Source of the DNA: Palsa-513 sp050010595 | GTDB taxonomy: Bacteria > Actinomycetota > Thermoleophilia > Solirubrobacterales > Solirubrobacteraceae | DNA: 64,000 bases | Direction of reading: 5' to 3' | Assembly: GCA_050010595.1 (NCBI GenBank) | Contig: JBEKKS010000012.1 | Location: forward strand, 1-64,000 | In this document: positions 24,659-33,988 of the stretch, in pieces | How positions within the stretch are numbered: position 1 is the stretch's first letter | How the letters are laid out: each line of letters opens with the position of its first letter | Position numbers and translations under genes: made by a program | Notes under the pieces: generated by a model | Database searches by the model: none | The model's input: the letters and a program-made list of their open reading frames with translations, nothing else | What the model was told of the DNA's origin: nothing

Positions 24659-25755
24659 GCACAACGCTCGCGAGCACGCCGCGCAGCGACGGCTTTCACA
24701 TGCCGGCCGAATGGCAGCCGCACGCAGGCTGCTGGATGGCCTGGCCGCAGCGGCCCGACAACTGGCGCCTGCGGGCGCAGCCGGCGCAGGCGGCCTTCGC
24801 GGCTGTTGCGAGCGCGATCGCCGAAACCGAGCCGGTCAGCGTCGCCGTCTCAGAGGACCAGTACGAGCACGCGCGGGAGCTGCTGCCGGCGGCTGTGCGG
24901 GTAGTCGAGATCGCGACCGACGACGCCTGGATGCGCGACATCGGGCCGACCTTTGTCGTCGACGAGCACGGCGAGCGACGCGGCGTCGACTGGCAGTTCA
25001 ACGCCTGGGGCGGTCTCGAGGGCGGGCTCTACCACCCGTGGGATCGCGACGACCGCGCCGCGCAGAAGATCCTCGAGGTCGAGCGCGCCGAGCGCTACCG
25101 CGCCCCGCTCGTGCTCGAGGGCGGCTCGATTCACGTTGACGGCCAGGGCACCGTCCTGACGACCGAGGAGTGCCTACTGAACCCGAATCGCAACCCGACG
25201 CTCTCGCGCGAGCAGATCGAAGATGCGCTCCGCGAGTATCTCGGCGCCGAGCGCATCATCTGGCTGGGCCGCGGCGTCTGGGGCGATGAGACCGACGGGC
25301 ACATCGACAACCTCGCCTGCTTCGTGGCGCCCGGAGTCGTTCTGCTCAGCTGGACCGATGACCGCTCAGATCCGCAGCACGAGATCTCGGCCGACGCGCT
25401 GCGCCGCCTCGAGGCTGCGACGGACGCGCGTGGCCGCTCGCTCGAGGTGGTGCGGATCGCTGCACCGCCGCCCGTGCTGATCAGCAAGGAGGACGCGGAC
25501 GGCGTCGAGGCTGTCGCCGGGACGCTGCCACGGCGCGCCGGCGACAGGCTTGCGGCCTCCTACGTCAACTTCTACCTGGCGAACCGCCGCGTCATCTACC
25601 CGCTGCTCGACGAGCGCACCGACGCCGGCGCGGCCGAGGTCCTGCGCTCCTGCTTCCCGGACCGTGAGCTCGTCGGCGTGGCGGCACGCGAGATCCTGCT
25701 CGGTGGCGGGAACGTCCACTGCATCACCCAGCAGGTGCCGGGCGGCGCGCGGTGA
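24655..25755 (+). CDS. aguA: Agmatine deiminase
   Basis: This 366-residue enzyme hydrolyses agmatine to N-carbamoylputrescine, the step before AguB, so the two genes give a complete agmatine-to-putrescine route. Signature blocks: MPAEWQPHAGCWMAWPQRP, AWMRDIGPTFVVDEHGE, LVLEGGSIHVDGQGTVLTTE, GDETDGHIDN and the catalytic Cys in ILLGGGNVHCITQQ (about residue 356). It starts at a TTG that overlaps the stop of aguB (TTGA), so translation is coupled. No arginine decarboxylase gene is in the window. Confidence 0.95.
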   Translation: MSTTLASTPRSDGFHMPAEWQPHAGCWMAWPQRPDNWRLRAQPAQAAFAAVASAIAETEPVSVAVSEDQYEHARELLPAAVRVVEIATDDAWMRDIGPTFVVDEHGERRGVDWQFNAWGGLEGGLYHPWDRDDRAAQKILEVERAERYRAPLVLEGGSIHVDGQGTVLTTEECLLNPNRNPTLSREQIEDALREYLGAERIIWLGRGVWGDETDGHIDNLACFVAPGVVLLSWTDDRSDPQHEISADALRRLEAATDARGRSLEVVRIAAPPPVLISKEDADGVEAVAGTLPRRAGDRLAASYVNFYLANRRVIYPLLDERTDAGAAEVLRSCFPDRELVGVAAREILLGGGNVHCITQQVPGGAR

Positions 25756-25759
25756 TGCT

Positions 25760-25972
25760 CTAAACCTGCTCCTTGGCGTGGCTGTGGATCACGCCGACGC
25801 CCTCTGCGGGATAGACGATCGACTCGTGGTCGGTCTCCCAGCGCACGCGGTAGTGCTCGTGACCGGGATCTCCCAGGACCTCCACGATCTCGCCGCGGCG
25901 TGTCGGCTTCCCGTGGGTCCCGTGCGCCTCCAGCACATCACCCGTGTGGGCGCCACTGCTGGTCGCGTTCAT
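25760..25972 (-). CDS. DUF1918 domain protein
   Basis: The 70-residue protein matches the DUF1918 family (GDVLEAHGTHGKPTRRGEIV, EVLGDPGHEHYRVRW). Members fold as small SH3-like barrels in actinobacteria, role unknown. The ATG is the first of the family-length product; GGAGGC lies 7 nt upstream. It sits alone between aguA (convergent) and ppc (divergent). Confidence 0.88.
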   Translation of the reverse strand: MNATSSGAHTGDVLEAHGTHGKPTRRGEIVEVLGDPGHEHYRVRWETDHESIVYPAEGVGVIHSHAKEQV

Positions 25973-26071
25973 GAGCTGCCTCCTTCCGGCACAACTCGTT
26001 GTAAGGCGAACGGTAGCGCGACGCGAGCGTCGCCGCGACGCCCTGCGCGACGACATGTGACGATACGCGGC

Positions 26072-28810
26072 GTGACTGCTGTGGCGCCCGAGACGGCTGT
26101 GGCTACGCGCGACTTCGTGCGCGATGAAGCACTGCTCACCGGCGTGCTCCACGACGTCGTGCGCGCCAGCTACGGCGAGGCTGCTGTAGCGCTGCTCGAC
26201 GAGGCGGTCACGCTCGGGCGCGGCGTGCGCAGCGGCGATGAGGTCGCCGCCGACAAGCTCGCAGCGCTCGTCGCCGAGCTCGACATGGAGCAGGCGGAGA
26301 TCCTCGTGCGTGCGCTCACGCGCTGGTTCCAGCTCGTCAACCTCGCCGAGGACAGCGAGCGCGTGCGCCGTGTGCGGAACCGCGAGCTGCGCGACGCGCC
26401 GGCGCCGCGCGAGGGCTCGATCCGCGAGGCGATCGCGGGCATTGCGCAGCGCGGCACGACCGCGGGCGAGCTGCAGGCGATGCTCGAGCATGCCGAGCTG
26501 CGGCTCGTGATGACAGCCCACCCGACCGAGGCGCGGCGGCGCACGACGATCGACAAGCTCGCGCGCGTCTTCAGCGTGCTGCGCGAGCTCGACAGCGCCG
26601 GCGCACCCGACGAGGCCGACGCGCGCCGGCGGCTGCTCGCGACGGTCCAGGAGCTCTGGGGCTCGGATGAGATCCGGGCGATCTCGCTCACCGTGCTCGA
26701 CGAGGTGCGTGGTGGTCTGATCCATCTTGGGAACACGATCGCCGAGACGGTGCCGCGCATCTACCGCGACCTCGAGGAGGCACTCGAGGAGTACTACCCC
26801 GGCGAGCGCTTCGAGGTGCCGCCGCTACTGAGCTTCGGCTCGTGGATCGGCGGCGATCGCGACGGCAATCCGAACGTCACGCCCGAGACGACGGTCCAGG
26901 CGCTGGCGCTGATGCGCGAACAGTGCCTGCGCTTCCTCGAGGGTCGCGTCGAGCTGCTCGCCGGACGCCTTTCGCTGTCGGATCGCGTCGGCGGCGCGGC
27001 GCCGGCGATCGAGCCGATCCTTGCCGCCGGCACCGAGCAGTTCCCGCTGCTCGCCGAGCAACTCGCCGCCGTCAACCCAGAGGAGCCCTACCGGCGCGCG
27101 CTGACGTTCATGCGCGAGCGACTGCGGGCCACGCTCGCCGATGCGGACGGGGCCTACGGCGAGCCGGCCGACCTGCTCGCCGACCTGCGACTCGTCGAGC
27201 GTTCGCTGCTTGACGGGGCGGGCGCATTCACGGCTGCCGGCGACCTGCGCGACGTGATCCGCCAGGTCGAGGTGTTCGGTTTCCACTTCGCGCGCCTTGA
27301 CGTCCGCGAGCACGCGAGCGCGCACCGCAAGGCGCTCGCGGAGATCTACGCGGCGCTCGGGATCAGCCCGGAGTACGAGACGCTCGACGAGGAGGACCGG
27401 GTCGCGATGCTGACGCGCGACATCGCCGATCACCGTCCGCTGATACCGGCCGACATCGCCGGCTTCTCACCCGATACGCGCAAGACCGTCGAGACCTTCC
27501 GGATGCTGCGCAAGGTGCTCTCGGGCGCCCATCGCGGCGCGGTCGAGACCTACGTCGTCTCAGGCACCGAAAGTGGCGCCGACATGCTCGAGGTCCTGCT
27601 GCTGATGAAGGAGGCGAGCCTCGCAAAGCCCGGCGGTCGTGCAGCCTGGTTGCGGATCGCGCCGCTGTTCGAGGCGGGGGCGACGCTCGCGGGTGCCGCG
27701 GCGACGATGGACAAGCTCCTGCGCGAGCCGATCTACCGCGCCGCGCTGCGGGCGGTCGGCGATGAGCAGGAGGTGATGATCGGCTACTCCGACTCCAACA
27801 AGGACGTCGGCTACGTCGCCTCCGGCTGGGCCGCTTACAAGGCGCAGGTTCAGCTCGCCGAGACGATCGGCGAGCACGGCGCGAGCTGGGTCTTCTTCCA
27901 CGGCCGTGGTGGTGCGATCGGTCGTGGCGGTGGCCCGACGAACGGTGCGATCCTCGCGCTGCCGCCGGGGACGGTCAACGCGCGACTGAAGATGACCGAG
28001 CAGGGCGAGGTGCTGAGTGCGAAGTACTCGGTGCGCGAGATCGCCCACCGCGAGCTCGAGCTCGCCGCGAGCGCGACGCTGACGACCGGAATCTCCGACG
28101 CCAGCAACCGCAACCCTCTCTTCGAGCAGGTGCTCGAGGAGATGGCGGAGGTCTCGGAACGCCACTACCGCTCGATCGTCCACGACGATCCGGAGTTCGT
28201 GCGCTTCTTCTCGGCGGTCACGCCGATCGAGGAGATCTCGCGCCTGCGGCTCGGCTCGCGGCCGGCGCGCCGTGGCGGCGGCCGTGGCATCAACGATCTC
28301 CGCGCGATCCCGTGGGTCTTCTCCTGGACGCAGGCGCGGATCGTGCTGCCCGCATGGCTCGGGCTCGGCGTCGCGCTCGAGGACGCGCATGAGCGTCACG
28401 GGCTCGAGCTGCTGCGCGAGATGACGGCGAGCTGGCCGTTCTTCGCGGCGCTGCTCGCAAATGCCGAGATGGCGCTTGCGAAGGCCGACTTCGTGATCGG
28501 TAGCCACTACGTGAAGCTGTGGCAGAACGACGCGGAGCGCGAGCGCATCTGGGGCCTCTTGACAGCGGAGTTCGAGCGCGCGACGAGCGAGCTGCGCGCG
28601 ATCCGCGGCACTCAGCGCCTGCTCGACGGCGAGCGCGTGCTCCAGGCGTCGATCGACCGCCGCAACCCGTTCGTCGACCCGCTGTCGTTCGTTCAGATCG
28701 AGCTGCTCTCGCGCCTGCGCCGCGACGGCGAGAGCGACACGGAGCGACTCGGCCGCGTCAGCCTGCTCACGATCAACGGGATCGCAAGCGGGCTACGCAA
28801 CACCGGGTAG
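26072..28810 (+). CDS. ppc: Phosphoenolpyruvate carboxylase
   Basis: The product of about 912 residues adds bicarbonate to PEP to give oxaloacetate, refilling the citric acid cycle. The catalytic signature sites are VMTAHPTEARRRTT (about 145-158), GYSDSNKDVGY (about 570) and VFFHGRGGAIGRGGGPT (about 607-623). The C-terminus ends INGIASGLRNTG as in the family. GTG 26072 is used; GTG 26057 is 5 codons upstream. The 3' end overlaps the opposing amidohydrolase gene by 18 nt. Confidence 0.96.
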   Translation: MTAVAPETAVATRDFVRDEALLTGVLHDVVRASYGEAAVALLDEAVTLGRGVRSGDEVAADKLAALVAELDMEQAEILVRALTRWFQLVNLAEDSERVRRVRNRELRDAPAPREGSIREAIAGIAQRGTTAGELQAMLEHAELRLVMTAHPTEARRRTTIDKLARVFSVLRELDSAGAPDEADARRRLLATVQELWGSDEIRAISLTVLDEVRGGLIHLGNTIAETVPRIYRDLEEALEEYYPGERFEVPPLLSFGSWIGGDRDGNPNVTPETTVQALALMREQCLRFLEGRVELLAGRLSLSDRVGGAAPAIEPILAAGTEQFPLLAEQLAAVNPEEPYRRALTFMRERLRATLADADGAYGEPADLLADLRLVERSLLDGAGAFTAAGDLRDVIRQVEVFGFHFARLDVREHASAHRKALAEIYAALGISPEYETLDEEDRVAMLTRDIADHRPLIPADIAGFSPDTRKTVETFRMLRKVLSGAHRGAVETYVVSGTESGADMLEVLLLMKEASLAKPGGRAAWLRIAPLFEAGATLAGAAATMDKLLREPIYRAALRAVGDEQEVMIGYSDSNKDVGYVASGWAAYKAQVQLAETIGEHGASWVFFHGRGGAIGRGGGPTNGAILALPPGTVNARLKMTEQGEVLSAKYSVREIAHRELELAASATLTTGISDASNRNPLFEQVLEEMAEVSERHYRSIVHDDPEFVRFFSAVTPIEEISRLRLGSRPARRGGGRGINDLRAIPWVFSWTQARIVLPAWLGLGVALEDAHERHGLELLREMTASWPFFAALLANAEMALAKADFVIGSHYVKLWQNDAERERIWGLLTAEFERATSELRAIRGTQRLLDGERVLQASIDRRNPFVDPLSFVQIELLSRLRRDGESDTERLGRVSLLTINGIASGLRNTG

Positions 28811-29932
28811 CGGCACCTCCGGCGTGCGCGCGAGGCAGAGCGCGCCGATCACGAACTGGATCGAGGGCGGGAAGCGACGGTTCGGTGGCGGCGGCCCCTT
28901 GTGGCGCTCGGCCAGCGCCAGCAGGCGGACGAGCTCGGCGGCGACAGCTGGGTGCGCGCCATCCTGGTCACAGGCGAGGGCCGCGAGCGCGAGCTGCTCG
29001 CTCGGGTCACCGCCGGCCCTGGCAAAGCCGATCGCCGTCAACAGGTGCGAGGAGACGCGCTCGAGCGACGGGTCAAGCGGCAGGGTCTGCGGCCCCGGTG
29101 GCGGGCCGACGTCGGCGGCGGCCTCGCCCGCAAGCACGCGCTCGATCTGCCCGCCCGCGATCGAGACGAGGGCATCGCGCTCGAGGCCTGCCGCCAGAGC
29201 GCAGCGCATCTGGATCGCAGCCGAGCTGACAGGGTGACCGTAGGGCGAGTCGCTCGCCCAAACGATCTGGCCGGGCGCGACGAGGCAGAAGAGCGCGTTG
29301 AGGTCCGCCGGATTCCACCACGACGTGTCGATCAGCACGTTCGGATGCTCCGGCAGGACGTGCCATAGCCATGCGAGGTCGCTGACCGCCGCATGCGCGA
29401 GGATCAGATGCGCGTCGGGGTGAGCGGTCGCGAGCGCGAGTGCGTCGTGGCCGAGCGCCGGGATGCCGCGACCCGCATGGATCAGCACCGGTACGTGGTG
29501 GCGGCCGGCGAGCGCGACGAGCTGCTCGACTGCAGGATGGTCCATCGCAAAGGCCTCGGCGCGCGGATGGAGCTTGATCCCACGCGCGCCGGCCGCCAGG
29601 CAGCGGCGGGCCTCGGCGAGCGCTCCGTCGTGCGGGTTGACGCGGCAGAACGCGACGAGGCGCCCCCCGGATGCGGCTGCCGCCGCGATCGCCTCGTCGT
29701 TTGCCGCGCCGTAGCCGTCCGGCTCGTGCATCGGAAAGCAGACTGCCCGCGCGCCGGCGCCCTCGATCGTGGCGAGCAGCTCCGCCGGCTCCTGCTTGAA
29801 GCCATCGGGATCGTTGCGCCCGATGTGGGTGTGCGCATCGAAGAACACGAGTGGCCCGACCTGCTGTGCGATCGCATCGAGCCAGCCGCGCGCGATCGGC
29901 TCGAACGGCTCGATGCCGCCCGGCTCAGGCAC
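28793..29932 (-). CDS. Amidohydrolase family 2 (TIM-barrel metal hydrolase/decarboxylase)
   Basis: The 379-residue protein has the metal-dependent TIM-barrel pattern: FFDAHTHIGRNDPDGF with HxH near residue 34, AGARGIKLHPRAEAFAMDHP, VPVLIHAGRG, HLILAHAAVSDLAWLW and VWASDSPYGHP. Family members are hydrolases or decarboxylases of small aromatic or amide substrates. The C-terminal 100 residues add helices with no assigned domain. The start overlaps the end of the aminotransferase gene by 8 nt, so the two are probably co-transcribed. Substrate unknown. Confidence 0.88.
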   Translation of the reverse strand: MPEPGGIEPFEPIARGWLDAIAQQVGPLVFFDAHTHIGRNDPDGFKQEPAELLATIEGAGARAVCFPMHEPDGYGAANDEAIAAAAASGGRLVAFCRVNPHDGALAEARRCLAAGARGIKLHPRAEAFAMDHPAVEQLVALAGRHHVPVLIHAGRGIPALGHDALALATAHPDAHLILAHAAVSDLAWLWHVLPEHPNVLIDTSWWNPADLNALFCLVAPGQIVWASDSPYGHPVSSAAIQMRCALAAGLERDALVSIAGGQIERVLAGEAAADVGPPPGPQTLPLDPSLERVSSHLLTAIGFARAGGDPSEQLALAALACDQDGAHPAVAAELVRLLALAERHKGPPPPNRRFPPSIQFVIGALCLARTPEVPLPGVA

Positions 29933-31109
29933 GCCCGACCGTTCGCGCGATCCGCGCCACCGCTTCCTCGACGAGCGCCGGCGAGGTCGCGAAGTTCAGG
30001 CGCGCAAAGCCCGCTCCCTGACTGCCGAACACGGGCCCCGGGCTCAGCGCGAGCCGTCCGCGCTCGAGGATCGCCACGCTCGGATCGTCGCCGAGCCCGA
30101 GCTCGCGCATGTCAAGCCACGCCAAATACCCGGCCTGTGGCGGCACGTAGCCGACCTCGGGCAGGCTCGCTTCGAGCAGCTCGGCGAGCAGCCGGCGGTT
30201 GTGATCGAGCACCGCGAGCACGCTCTCGAGCCACCCGTCGCAGTCGCGAAACGCCGCCAGCGAGCCGATCGCGCCGAGGTGCCCGCAATGCTTCGCGCCC
30301 GCCGAGAGCCGCTCCACGATCTCCGCGGCGCTCTCGGATGCGGTGACGATCTGCGCGCAGCGCAGGCCCGGGATGTTGAACGTCTTCGAGGCCGAGCAGA
30401 GCGCGATCCCCCGGTCCCGTGCCGCGTCTGAAACCGTCAGGAACGGGACGTGCTCGGCGCCCGCCAGGGTGAGCGGCGAATGGATCTCATCCGCGAGCAC
30501 CCAGGCGCCGTGTGCCTGCGCGGCCTGCGCCAGCGCCGCGAGCTGCGCGTGGCTCGGCAGGCTGCCTGCAGGATTGTGCGGGCTACAGAGGATCAGCGCG
30601 ACAGCGCCGCCTGCGAGCTCACGCTCGATGGCCTCGACGTCGAGCTCGCGGCCCAGCATCGGCGCCTGCGCGACCTCGCAGCCGAGGCGCTCGATCACCG
30701 CGAAGAACGGGTGATAGACGGGCGGCGTGATCACGACGCGATCGCCGGGCGCAGCGATCACGCGCAGCAGCTCGGTGATCGCGCCGACCACGTCGGAGGT
30801 CGCGCAGACCTGTCGCGGATCGACCGGCCAGTGCAGCCGCCGCTCGGCGAACTCGGCGAAGGCGCTCGCGAGCCCGAGCGCTTCGGGCGCTGCGTAGCCG
30901 CAGTCGTCGAGCTCGATCGCCCGCGTCAGCGCGCGCTTGATCGCCGGGGCGAGCGGGAAATCCATCTCCGCCACCCAGGCCGGCAGCACGTCCTCGCCGT
31001 AGCGGGTCCACTTCGCGCTGCGGCGCTCGCGCAGCAGCTCGAGCGGGATCTCCGTCAGCGCGGGATCGAGCTCGGCGCTCAGTCGCCGTGGTAGCGCTGC
31101 TCGAGCCAT
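29925..31109 (-). CDS. patB: PatB/MalY-type cystathionine beta-lyase
   Basis: This 394-residue fold-type I PLP enzyme splits C-S bonds in cystathionine or cysteine-like substrates. Visible: RRSAKWTRYGEDVLPAWVAE near residue 28, LCSPHNPAGSLPS, WVLADEIHSPLTL and the PLP lysine in CSASKTFNIPGLRC (about residue 245). It starts at the ATG of MARAALPRRL, which overlaps the upstream sulfite-oxidase-like gene by 31 nt; the frame extends further up. The operon order (sulfite-oxidase-like, PatB, amidohydrolase) hints at sulfur compound metabolism. Confidence 0.9.
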   Translation of the reverse strand: MARAALPRRLSAELDPALTEIPLELLRERRSAKWTRYGEDVLPAWVAEMDFPLAPAIKRALTRAIELDDCGYAAPEALGLASAFAEFAERRLHWPVDPRQVCATSDVVGAITELLRVIAAPGDRVVITPPVYHPFFAVIERLGCEVAQAPMLGRELDVEAIERELAGGAVALILCSPHNPAGSLPSHAQLAALAQAAQAHGAWVLADEIHSPLTLAGAEHVPFLTVSDAARDRGIALCSASKTFNIPGLRCAQIVTASESAAEIVERLSAGAKHCGHLGAIGSLAAFRDCDGWLESVLAVLDHNRRLLAELLEASLPEVGYVPPQAGYLAWLDMRELGLGDDPSVAILERGRLALSPGPVFGSQGAGFARLNFATSPALVEEAVARIARTVGRA

Positions 31110-31684
31110 GGATCGCCGCGATCGTGGTAGCCGTAGTTCTCCCAGAAGCCGCGCCTGTCGTGATCCATCAGGGTCAGGCCGCGAACCCACTTCGCGCTCT
31201 TCCAGAAGTAGAGGTGGGGCACGAGCAGGCGTGCCGGACCACCGTGCTCGGGATCGAGCGGCGCGCCGTCGTACTCATAGGCGACCCATGCCCGCCCGCC
31301 GGTCACGTCCGCCAGCGGCAGGTTCGTCGTGTAACCGCCATCGCAGAAGGCCATCACGTAGCGCGCCTGCGTCTCGATGCCTGCGAGCAGCGTGTCGACC
31401 GAGACGCCGCGCCAGCGCGTGTCGAGCTTCGACCACTTCGTCACGCAGTGGATGTCAACCGTGATCGTCTCGGCGGGGAGTGCCAGCAGCTCATCCCACG
31501 ACCAGGATGCGGTCGCGGCGACGGCGCCGTCGATGCGAAAATCCCACTCCGCGAGCGCCGTGTGCGGCGTCGGCCCGGCCGCGAGGACGGGAAAGTCGTG
31601 CGTCTCGTACTGGCCCGGCGGGATGCGCCCGCCCTCTGCGCCGCTGCGCCGGCGCCCAGTGAAGCCACGGCTGATCGGGGACAC
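31079..31684 (-). CDS. Sulfite-oxidase-like molybdopterin oxidoreductase
   Basis: The 201-residue protein is a compact molybdenum-cofactor domain of the YedY/MsrP type. The molybdenum-ligand Cys is in TVDIHCVTKWSKLDTRW (about residue 79); RARLLVPHLYFWKSAKWV and NYGYHDRGDPWLEQRY are also typical. It has no signal peptide, so it should be cytoplasmic. A GTG start follows AGGAGGAAGG. The gene faces a ferredoxin-reductase-like gene across a 73-nt divergent region, a known pairing in actinobacteria (the reductase may feed it electrons). Confidence 0.9.
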   Translation of the reverse strand: MSPISRGFTGRRRSGAEGGRIPPGQYETHDFPVLAAGPTPHTALAEWDFRIDGAVAATASWSWDELLALPAETITVDIHCVTKWSKLDTRWRGVSVDTLLAGIETQARYVMAFCDGGYTTNLPLADVTGGRAWVAYEYDGAPLDPEHGGPARLLVPHLYFWKSAKWVRGLTLMDHDRRGFWENYGYHDRGDPWLEQRYHGD

Positions 31685-31757
31685 GAGCCTTCCTCCTCGT
31701 TAGGAGCTAGCAACCGCGTCGATAATGACAGCCGACCGCAATGGGGAGGCAGTGCAG

Positions 31758-32498
31758 ATGAGCGAGACGCCCGCCCAGAGGCTGCGATGGCAAACCGCGC
31801 CTGTCATCGAGCTGCGCGCGGAGACCGCGCGCGTCAAGAGCATCGTGCTCGACGCCGGCGGCTGGGCCGGGCACGAGGCCGGCCAGCACGTCGACGTGCG
31901 CCTGACCGCGCAGGACGGCTACCAGGCGCAGCGCAGCTACTCGATCGCCTCCGCGCCCGAGGACGAGCAGCTCGTCCTGACGGTCGAGCGGCTCGCCGAC
32001 GGGGAGGTCTCGCCGTACCTGTGCGACGTGCTCGAGCCCGGTGACGAGCTCGAGCTGCGCGGACCGATCGGGGGCTACTTCGTCTGGCAGACCCCGCCGT
32101 CAGGGCAGGTGCTGCTGATCGCCGGGGGCTCGGGTGTCGTGCCGTTTCGCTCGATGCTGCGCCACCACCACGCAGCCGGCACGCAAGTCCGCCTGATCTA
32201 CTCGGCTCGCTCGCTCGCCGAGGTCATCTACCGCTCCGAGCTCGAAGCACTCGCGACTACGGGCGTCGTGGACCTGCGCCTCGTCCTGACGCGCGAGTGG
32301 CCCGACGATTGGGCCGGTCCGCGCGGGCGCATCGACCGGATGGCGCTCGAGCGACTCGCCTACCCCGGCGCGCAGCGGCCGCTGATCTACATCTGCGGGT
32401 CGAGCGGCTTCGTCGAGGCCGCAGCGAACGCGCTCGTCGAGAGCGGCCACGACCCGGCGCTCATCCGAACCGAGCGTTTCGGACCAACCGGCAGCTAG
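31758..32498 (+). CDS. FAD/NAD-binding ferredoxin reductase-like oxidoreductase
   Basis: The 246-residue protein has a FAD-binding barrel (RSYSIASAPED near residue 60, the RxYS motif) and an NAD-binding domain with IAGGSGVVPFRSML and YICGSSGFVEAA. The C-terminus has no 2Fe-2S cluster motif. The ATG with GGGGAGG about 9 nt upstream is used rather than the ATG 33 nt earlier. A GATAAT box (31716-31721) could be the -10. It is likely the electron donor for the divergent sulfite-oxidase-like protein. Confidence 0.9.
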   Translation: MSETPAQRLRWQTAPVIELRAETARVKSIVLDAGGWAGHEAGQHVDVRLTAQDGYQAQRSYSIASAPEDEQLVLTVERLADGEVSPYLCDVLEPGDELELRGPIGGYFVWQTPPSGQVLLIAGGSGVVPFRSMLRHHHAAGTQVRLIYSARSLAEVIYRSELEALATTGVVDLRLVLTREWPDDWAGPRGRIDRMALERLAYPGAQRPLIYICGSSGFVEAAANALVESGHDPALIRTERFGPTGS

Positions 32499-32531
32499 CC
32501 GTATGATGCGCGCGGGCAAAAGGAGGTAGGG

Positions 32532-33893
32532 ATGAGCGATCAGGTCAAGTACGTGCTGGGCGAGTCGGAGATCCCGACGCACTGGGTCAACCTGCTGCCG
32601 GACCTACCGGGCACCTCCCACCCGCCGCTCCATCCCGGCACCGGCCAGCCCGTCGGGCCCGACGATCTCGCGCCGCTCTTCCCGCTCGAGCTGATCCTCC
32701 AGGAGGTCTCGAGCGAGCCGGAGATCGAGATCCCCGAGGAGGTCCGCGACATCTACCGCCTCTGGCGGCCCTCGCCGCTCTACCGTGCGCGGCGCCTCGA
32801 GCGCGCGCTCGATACGCCGGCGCACATCTACTACAAGTACGAGGGCGTCTCGCCGGCCGGCTCGCACAAGCCAAACAGCGCCGTCGCGCAGGCCTACTAC
32901 AACAAGCAGGCGGGGATCCGCAAGCTCGTCACCGAGACCGGCGCCGGCCAGTGGGGCTCGGCGCTCGCGCTTGCCTGCCAGCTCTTCGACCTCGAGTGCG
33001 AGGTCTTCATGGTCGGCATCAGCTACGACCAGAAGCCCTACCGCCGCGCGATGATCGAGACCTGGGGCGCGACAGTGCATCGCAGCCCGACCGACATGAC
33101 GCAGGCCGGCCGCTCGCAGGCCGCGCATCAGTCCGGCAGCCTCGGCATCGCGATCTCCGAGGCGGTCGAGGTCGCTGCCGGCGCGCCCGACACCAACTAC
33201 GCGCTCGGCTCGGTCCTCAACCACGTCTGCCTGCACCAGACCGTGATCGGGCAGGAGGCGATCCGCCAGCTCGAGCAGGCGGGGGAGATGCCCGACGTGA
33301 TCGTCGGCTGCGTCGGCGGCGGCTCGAACTTCGCCGGCCTGACGTACCCGTTCATCCGCCAGGTGCTCCATGGCGGGACGAAGATGCGCTTCCTCGCCGC
33401 CGAGCCGACCGCCTGCCCGACCCTGACCCGCGGCGAGTACCGCTACGACTTCGGCGACACGGTCGGTATGACGCCGCTGATGCCGATGTACACGCTCGGC
33501 CACGACTTCGTGCCACCGGACGTGCACGCCGGCGGGCTGCGCTACCACGGCGACGCGCCGAGCCTCTGCCAGCTCGTGCACGAGGGCGTCGTCGAGGCGA
33601 CCGCGATCCGCCAGACAGACGCGTTCGCCGCCGCCGTCGCATTCGCGCGTGCCGAGGGAATCATCCCCGCGCCCGAGTCAGCTCACGCCCTGCACGCTGC
33701 GTTCGTCGAGGCGGCGGCGGCCAAGGAGGCGGGCGAGCAGCGCGTGATCCTGATCGGACTCTCCGGCCACGGCCACTTCGACATGTCCGCCTACGACGCC
33801 TACCACGCCGGCAAGCTCACCGACCTCGAGTTCTCCGAGCGCGAGGTCAGCGAAGCGCTCTCGCACATGCCGCCGGCCCCGGCGATCGCCTAG
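32532..33893 (+). CDS. trpB2: TrpB2-type tryptophan synthase beta-like protein
   Basis: The 453-residue PLP enzyme belongs to the long TrpB2 branch. It converts indole and serine (or O-phosphoserine) to tryptophan, usually without a TrpA partner. The N-terminus (EIPTHWVNLLPDLP) and the PLP lysine in KYEGVSPAGSHKPNSAVAQA distinguish it from TrpB1. Other sites: TETGAGQWG, GCVGGGSNF and a C-terminal LIGLSGHGHFDMSAY. A very strong ribosome site (AGGAGGT) lies 5-6 nt before the ATG. No other trp gene is nearby. Confidence 0.95.
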   Translation: MSDQVKYVLGESEIPTHWVNLLPDLPGTSHPPLHPGTGQPVGPDDLAPLFPLELILQEVSSEPEIEIPEEVRDIYRLWRPSPLYRARRLERALDTPAHIYYKYEGVSPAGSHKPNSAVAQAYYNKQAGIRKLVTETGAGQWGSALALACQLFDLECEVFMVGISYDQKPYRRAMIETWGATVHRSPTDMTQAGRSQAAHQSGSLGIAISEAVEVAAGAPDTNYALGSVLNHVCLHQTVIGQEAIRQLEQAGEMPDVIVGCVGGGSNFAGLTYPFIRQVLHGGTKMRFLAAEPTACPTLTRGEYRYDFGDTVGMTPLMPMYTLGHDFVPPDVHAGGLRYHGDAPSLCQLVHEGVVEATAIRQTDAFAAAVAFARAEGIIPAPESAHALHAAFVEAAAAKEAGEQRVILIGLSGHGHFDMSAYDAYHAGKLTDLEFSEREVSEALSHMPPAPAIA

Positions 33894-33908
33894 AGCCCTT
33901 GCTCTGAA

Positions 33909-33980
33909 CGCCCCGGCGCATGCGCCGGGGCGCCGGGCGGCGCATGCGCCGCCCGGCCGGAGGGTGCATGCACCCTCCGG
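33909..33980. repeat. Three contiguous perfect 24-bp palindromes with GCATGC cores
   Basis: Unit 1 (33909-33932) has arm CGCCCCGGCGCA, unit 2 (33933-33956) CCGGGCGGCGCA and unit 3 (33957-33980) CCGGAGGGTGCA, each followed by its exact reverse complement. They abut without spacers, share the GCATGC centre and differ in the arms, so the arms vary in a compensated way. The cluster sits between two convergent genes and probably folds into three hairpins ending transcription both ways. No T-run is present. Confidence 0.9.
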
Positions 33981-33988
33981 AACCGCGG

